A DNA stretch of 5,060 nt from Candidatus Bathycorpusculum fermentans (GTDB lineage Archaea > Thermoproteota > Bathyarchaeia > Bathyarchaeales > Bathycorpusculaceae). The DNA lies in the NCBI GenBank assembly GCA_009787175.1, contig WRGM01000059.1, positions 1-5,060 on the forward strand, written 5' to 3'. Numbering within the stretch: the stretch's first letter is position 1; each line of letters starts with the position of its first letter. A model generated the notes under the pieces. The model made no database searches. It was given only the letters and a program-made list of their open reading frames with translations, and was not told the origin of the DNA. A program made the translations under genes and the position numbers. Positions 4,588 to 5,060 of this stretch are shown in pieces.

Positions 4588-4986
4588 CTATTTATTCCTC
4601 ATTTTCTCCGTTTTTGAGAGCTTTAAAATTAAGGGTATTAAGCGGTGATACAACCTTTTCCCAGACTGTAATTCATATTCTCTGCGAACTGCTTTTGCTA
4701 CCCTACCACCTTTTTTAGCAACCTTCGCGGTTTCACTCATTCCTTTTTTTTGGGATTCATCTTTCGCAAAATCAATAACGGAGCTTTCCGCAAGCATATT
4801 ACGAATAAGCTCTGTGTTAGTCATATTATCACGCAAACCTTTTTTACGCAAACCTTTGAAAATTTTGTATTCCTTTGTGCTTTTTCCGCTCCACTCTTTA
4901 GTTATAATGTAGGTAAGTATTGTGTACTGCTGTGTACTTTCAACCTGAAATCCCGGAAAATTATATCTATCAAACTGAGATAACAA
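4588..4986 (-). pseudogene. C-terminal remnant of a BRO/DinD-like phage or plasmid protein, frameshifted
   Basis: The readable frame gives about 130 residues matching the C-terminal part of Bro-N/DinD-type proteins, which occur on phages, plasmids and in DNA-damage regulons. Visible blocks, in order: QQYTILTYIITKEW, TKEYKIFKGLRKKGLRDNMT, TELIRNMLAESSVIDFAK, and KVAKKGGRVAKAVRREYELQ ending in SGK. The N-terminal Bro-N domain is absent: upstream the frame stops at TAA (5020-5022), and the only start nearby is TTG 4984-4986. Near the end, at the A4 run (minus strand, 4656-4659), the family ending is lost. One extra A would give GKKVVSPLN and then TLNFKALKNGENEE with a stop at 4592-4594, whereas the actual frame runs through unrelated residues to TAG 4588-4590. 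Both ends are therefore damaged. It is probably a relic of an integrated element; expression as a shortened protein is possible but unsupported. Confidence 0.75.
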
Positions 4987-5048
4987 GCGGAAATTGAAAA
5001 ATGTGCCTTTTTTAACCCTTTACGGGACAAACAAGTTACGTGTCATAG

Positions 5049-5055
5049 ATATAAA
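5049..5055 (-). promoter_or_regulatory. TATA-like box at the right edge
   Basis: The minus strand reads TTTATAT within AATTTATATCTATG, which would start transcription near 5025, just before the open frame of the BRO/DinD-like remnant. The sequence between 4987 and 5045 shows no Bro-N coding in any frame I read. The remnant may have gained a promoter, or the box may be chance AT-rich DNA. Confidence 0.3.
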
Positions 5056-5060
5056 TTATG

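Noticed and set aside
4750..4983. Plus-strand open frame opposite the BRO/DinD-like remnant
   Set aside because: The minus-strand translation carries the family motifs; this frame is Phe/Cys-rich shadow.
1..5060. CRISPR array, tRNA or rRNA gene
   Set aside because: No regularly spaced repeats, cloverleaf with a TTCRANY-type arm or rRNA-like segment was found on reading both strands.

Overview
The window is archaeal. The best evidence is an intact TATA-binding protein gene (two-repeat TBP, 187 residues). It sits with an archaeal/eukaryotic-type Fap7/AK6 adenylate kinase, an Ncs6/TtuA-type tRNA 2-thiolase and an archaeal-type nucleotidyltransferase. Several genes also have TATA boxes about 25 bases upstream of the start, the layout of leaderless archaeal transcripts. 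The lineage cannot be fixed from this sequence; the DNA is AT-rich and mesophile-like, and a methanogen or Bathyarchaeia-type archaeon is only a guess.

Layout. 1-510 (minus): an IS1-family transposase running off the left edge, with its frame displaced at two poly-A runs. 529-681 (plus): a C-terminal gene remnant lying against the insertion sequence. 733-1317 (plus): AK6/Fap7 kinase, probably leaderless. 1321-1695 (minus): a restriction-endonuclease-fold protein with an altered catalytic motif, convergent with the kinase and 3 bases away. About 1832-2074 (plus): a small zinc-ribbon protein whose tail overlaps the tail of the next gene. 2054-3007 (minus): tRNA 2-thiolation enzyme. 3082-3810 (plus): nucleotidyltransferase, divergent from the thiolase. 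3869-4432 (minus): TBP. 4588-4986 (minus): a frameshifted C-terminal remnant of a BRO/DinD-like phage or plasmid protein. There is no gene-free stretch over 300 bases; the longest gaps are about 140-155 bases and hold promoters and T-tracts.

How it fits together. The core genes serve basic informational functions (transcription initiation, tRNA wobble-base thiolation, ribosome maturation/nucleotide balance), but they alternate in strand and form no long operon. Mobile-element debris marks both ends. The clearest large-scale signal is compositional: the plus strand is G/T-rich from about 730 to 2450 whichever strand the genes use, and drifts to A/C-rich after about 2580, with the change inside the thiolase gene. 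I see no CRISPR array, tRNA, rRNA or convincing new multi-gene system.
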